A stretch of 6,467 nucleotides of DNA from Candidatus Competibacteraceae bacterium. Lineage in GTDB: Bacteria; Pseudomonadota; Gammaproteobacteria; Competibacterales; Competibacteraceae. Numbering within the stretch: position 1 is the stretch's first letter; every line of letters starts with the position of its first letter. Below, one piece after another: positions 5,356 through 6,467 of this stretch. The translations under genes were made by a program, and so were the position numbers. The notes under the pieces were generated by a model, which worked only from the letters and a program-made list of their open reading frames with translations, had not been told where the DNA came from and did no database searches. The DNA is taken from contig JAAUQA010000199.1 of NCBI GenBank assembly GCA_012032855.1, forward strand, positions 1-6,467, given 5' to 3'.

Positions 5356-6467
5356 TTACTGCAAGTGTTTGCCACCGATATATTCATCGATAGGCCAGGG
5401 CGCTAAACCACTGCGCATTTCACGCCACGGCGCGAAGTCCACTTTAAACTGCTCTTGTGAATCCATCACTTTTTTTACGTCCGGCTCCTTGGCCTTGAGT
5501 TCTTCTAAGTATTCCTTGGTACGTTTGGCAAAAGCATTCAGCGTGTCGTCGTCCATCCGGATGAATTCCACCTTCTCCTGGAACAGTTTGATGGCCTCGA
5601 CATTAAGGTTCTCAATCCAAGCGTTGGACCACAGTTGGGTTTCCTTGGCGGCGGTGTCCACGATCCATTGCAGGTCAGCCGGCAGCTCTTTCCAGGCATC
5701 TTGATTGATGAAGCAGCCCAATTGCACGGAAGGTTGATGGGCGCCAGGCTCGATAACGAACTTAGTGATTTCGTCGAAACCCATGGGGTAGTTGATGGCT
5801 GGAGCGCTGAATTCAGCGGCATCAATAACGCCACGTTCCAGGGCCAGATAGACTTCGCCACCGGGGAGGGGCGAAACGCTGGCACCCAAGCTGTTCATGA
5901 TATCCATGTACCAACCCGGAGTACGGAGGCGCAATCCCGCAAAATCAGCCATTTTGACGGCTTTCTTATTGGAGAACAGGCCCATTTCCTGACCGCCGTT
6001 GCCGCAAGGCAGGGCGTACAAGTTATAGCGGCCGTAGAGCTCCTGCATCATTTCCAGGCCACCCCGTTCATATAACCAGATGTTGTAGCCTTCGGTGTCC
6101 AAGCCGAATGGCACTGAGGCGAACGCTACGTAAAGCTTCGTTTTTGCCCTTCCAGTAGCCGGGCCAGTCGTGGCCAATTTGGGCTGATCCCTTACTAACG
6201 GCGTCAAAACTTTCCATTGCACCAACCAGCGCACCAGCCGGAAAAAGTTGTATTTCGAGTCGACCACCGGAGGCGAGAGCAACAGTATCAGCGAAATGTT
6301 GGGCCATGTCATAGAACAGTAATCCCTCCGTCCAGGGCATAACCATCTTCCAGCGGAATTCCTCCTTGGAAGGCTTGATGGTTCGGAGTTCTCTTTTGAC
6401 TTCTTCATGTCGCAGATCAGCACCGAATTTCTCACGGGCGGCAAAGGATGGTGCAGTCATCATGCAT
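5356..6467 (-). CDS. dctP: TRAP transporter solute-binding protein DctP (FcbT1/TakP-like), 5' end outside window, one frameshift
   Basis: This is the periplasmic binding protein of the TRAP system, which captures the solute and presents it to DctQM. The start lies beyond the right edge; the first visible residues, MMTAPSFA followed by AREKF, look like the end of an export signal with an SFA/A cleavage site. The core then runs FRWKMVMPWTEG, GGRLEIQLFPAGALVG, FDAVSKGSAQIGHDWPGYWKGKNEA. The frame shifts near 6131-6145; dropping one T gives EA-YVAFASVPFGLDTEGYN, the expected continuation. Later marks are LPCGNGGQEMGLF, LRLRTPGWY with the Arg likely to hold the substrate carboxylate, LPGGEVYLALERGVIDAAEF, and a C-terminus YIGGKHLQ. 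About 368 residues are visible after correction, which fits the family. The type is close to TakP and FcbT1, so an organic acid is a reasonable guess, but the substrate is unproven. As written, the reading frame stops early. Confidence 0.9.

Noticed and set aside
5635..6075. 146-codon open frame on the plus strand
   Set aside because: It is antisense to the well-matched core of dctP, and its sequence shows no recognisable domain.
6151..6444. Long N-terminal extension of the downstream dctP frame, apparently a 362-residue protein
   Set aside because: The first 95 or so residues have no export signal and no binding-protein motifs, while the neighbouring frame carries the true N-terminal part of the family.
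1..6467. Restriction-site ends (TGCAG at the left, ATGCAT at the right) as a sign of a cloned insert
   Set aside because: PstI sites (CTGCAG) also occur inside the window, near 103 and 3484, so the edges may be chance. No vector sequence is present.

Overview
The window looks like ordinary chromosomal DNA from a proteobacterium. The evidence is a stand-alone HisI, an AGCS amino acid carrier close to proteobacterial members, and an FcbT/TakP-type TRAP transporter; all family calls come from reading the protein sequences, not from a search. I see no rRNA, tRNA, CRISPR array, transposase, integrase or phage gene. Six protein genes cover most of the window. Five lie on the minus strand and one, usp, on the plus strand.

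Layout from left to right. Positions 1-418 (minus) hold the N-terminal part of a quinone oxidoreductase-like MDR protein that runs off the left edge and is broken by two 1-nt insertions. Positions 561-1936 (minus) hold a sodium:alanine/glycine symporter (AGCS family) with one 1-nt deletion and a hairpin just after its stop. Positions 1937-2128 are an AT-rich intergenic stretch with inverted repeats. Positions 2129-2554 (minus) hold hisI. Positions 2555-2789 are a divergent intergenic region. Positions 2790-3275 (plus) hold a universal stress protein with an intact ATP-binding signature. Positions 3316-3351 are a strong intrinsic terminator read on the minus strand. Positions 3411-6467 (minus) hold a TRAP transporter operon in the order dctP (5' end outside the window, one frameshift), dctQ, dctM.

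How the genes work together. DctP captures a solute, probably an organic acid, in the periplasm and delivers it to the DctQM membrane complex, which imports it with Na+. dctQ and dctM overlap by 4 bp (ATGA), so they are probably translationally coupled. A hairpin with a T-rich tail between dctP and dctQ would let the cell make more binding protein than permease. The convergent usp recalls the TRAP-linked stress protein TeaD of Halomonas, but its orientation differs and the link is only suggestive. The AGCS carrier would add Na+-driven amino acid uptake, and hisI is a histidine biosynthesis gene with no obvious tie to transport.

The main oddity is that three of the six genes carry 1-nt indels in or beside short homopolymers, while the family sequence continues cleanly in the next frame. 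Sequencing or assembly error is the simplest reading; recent gene decay is the alternative. I found no convincing sign of a new biological system.
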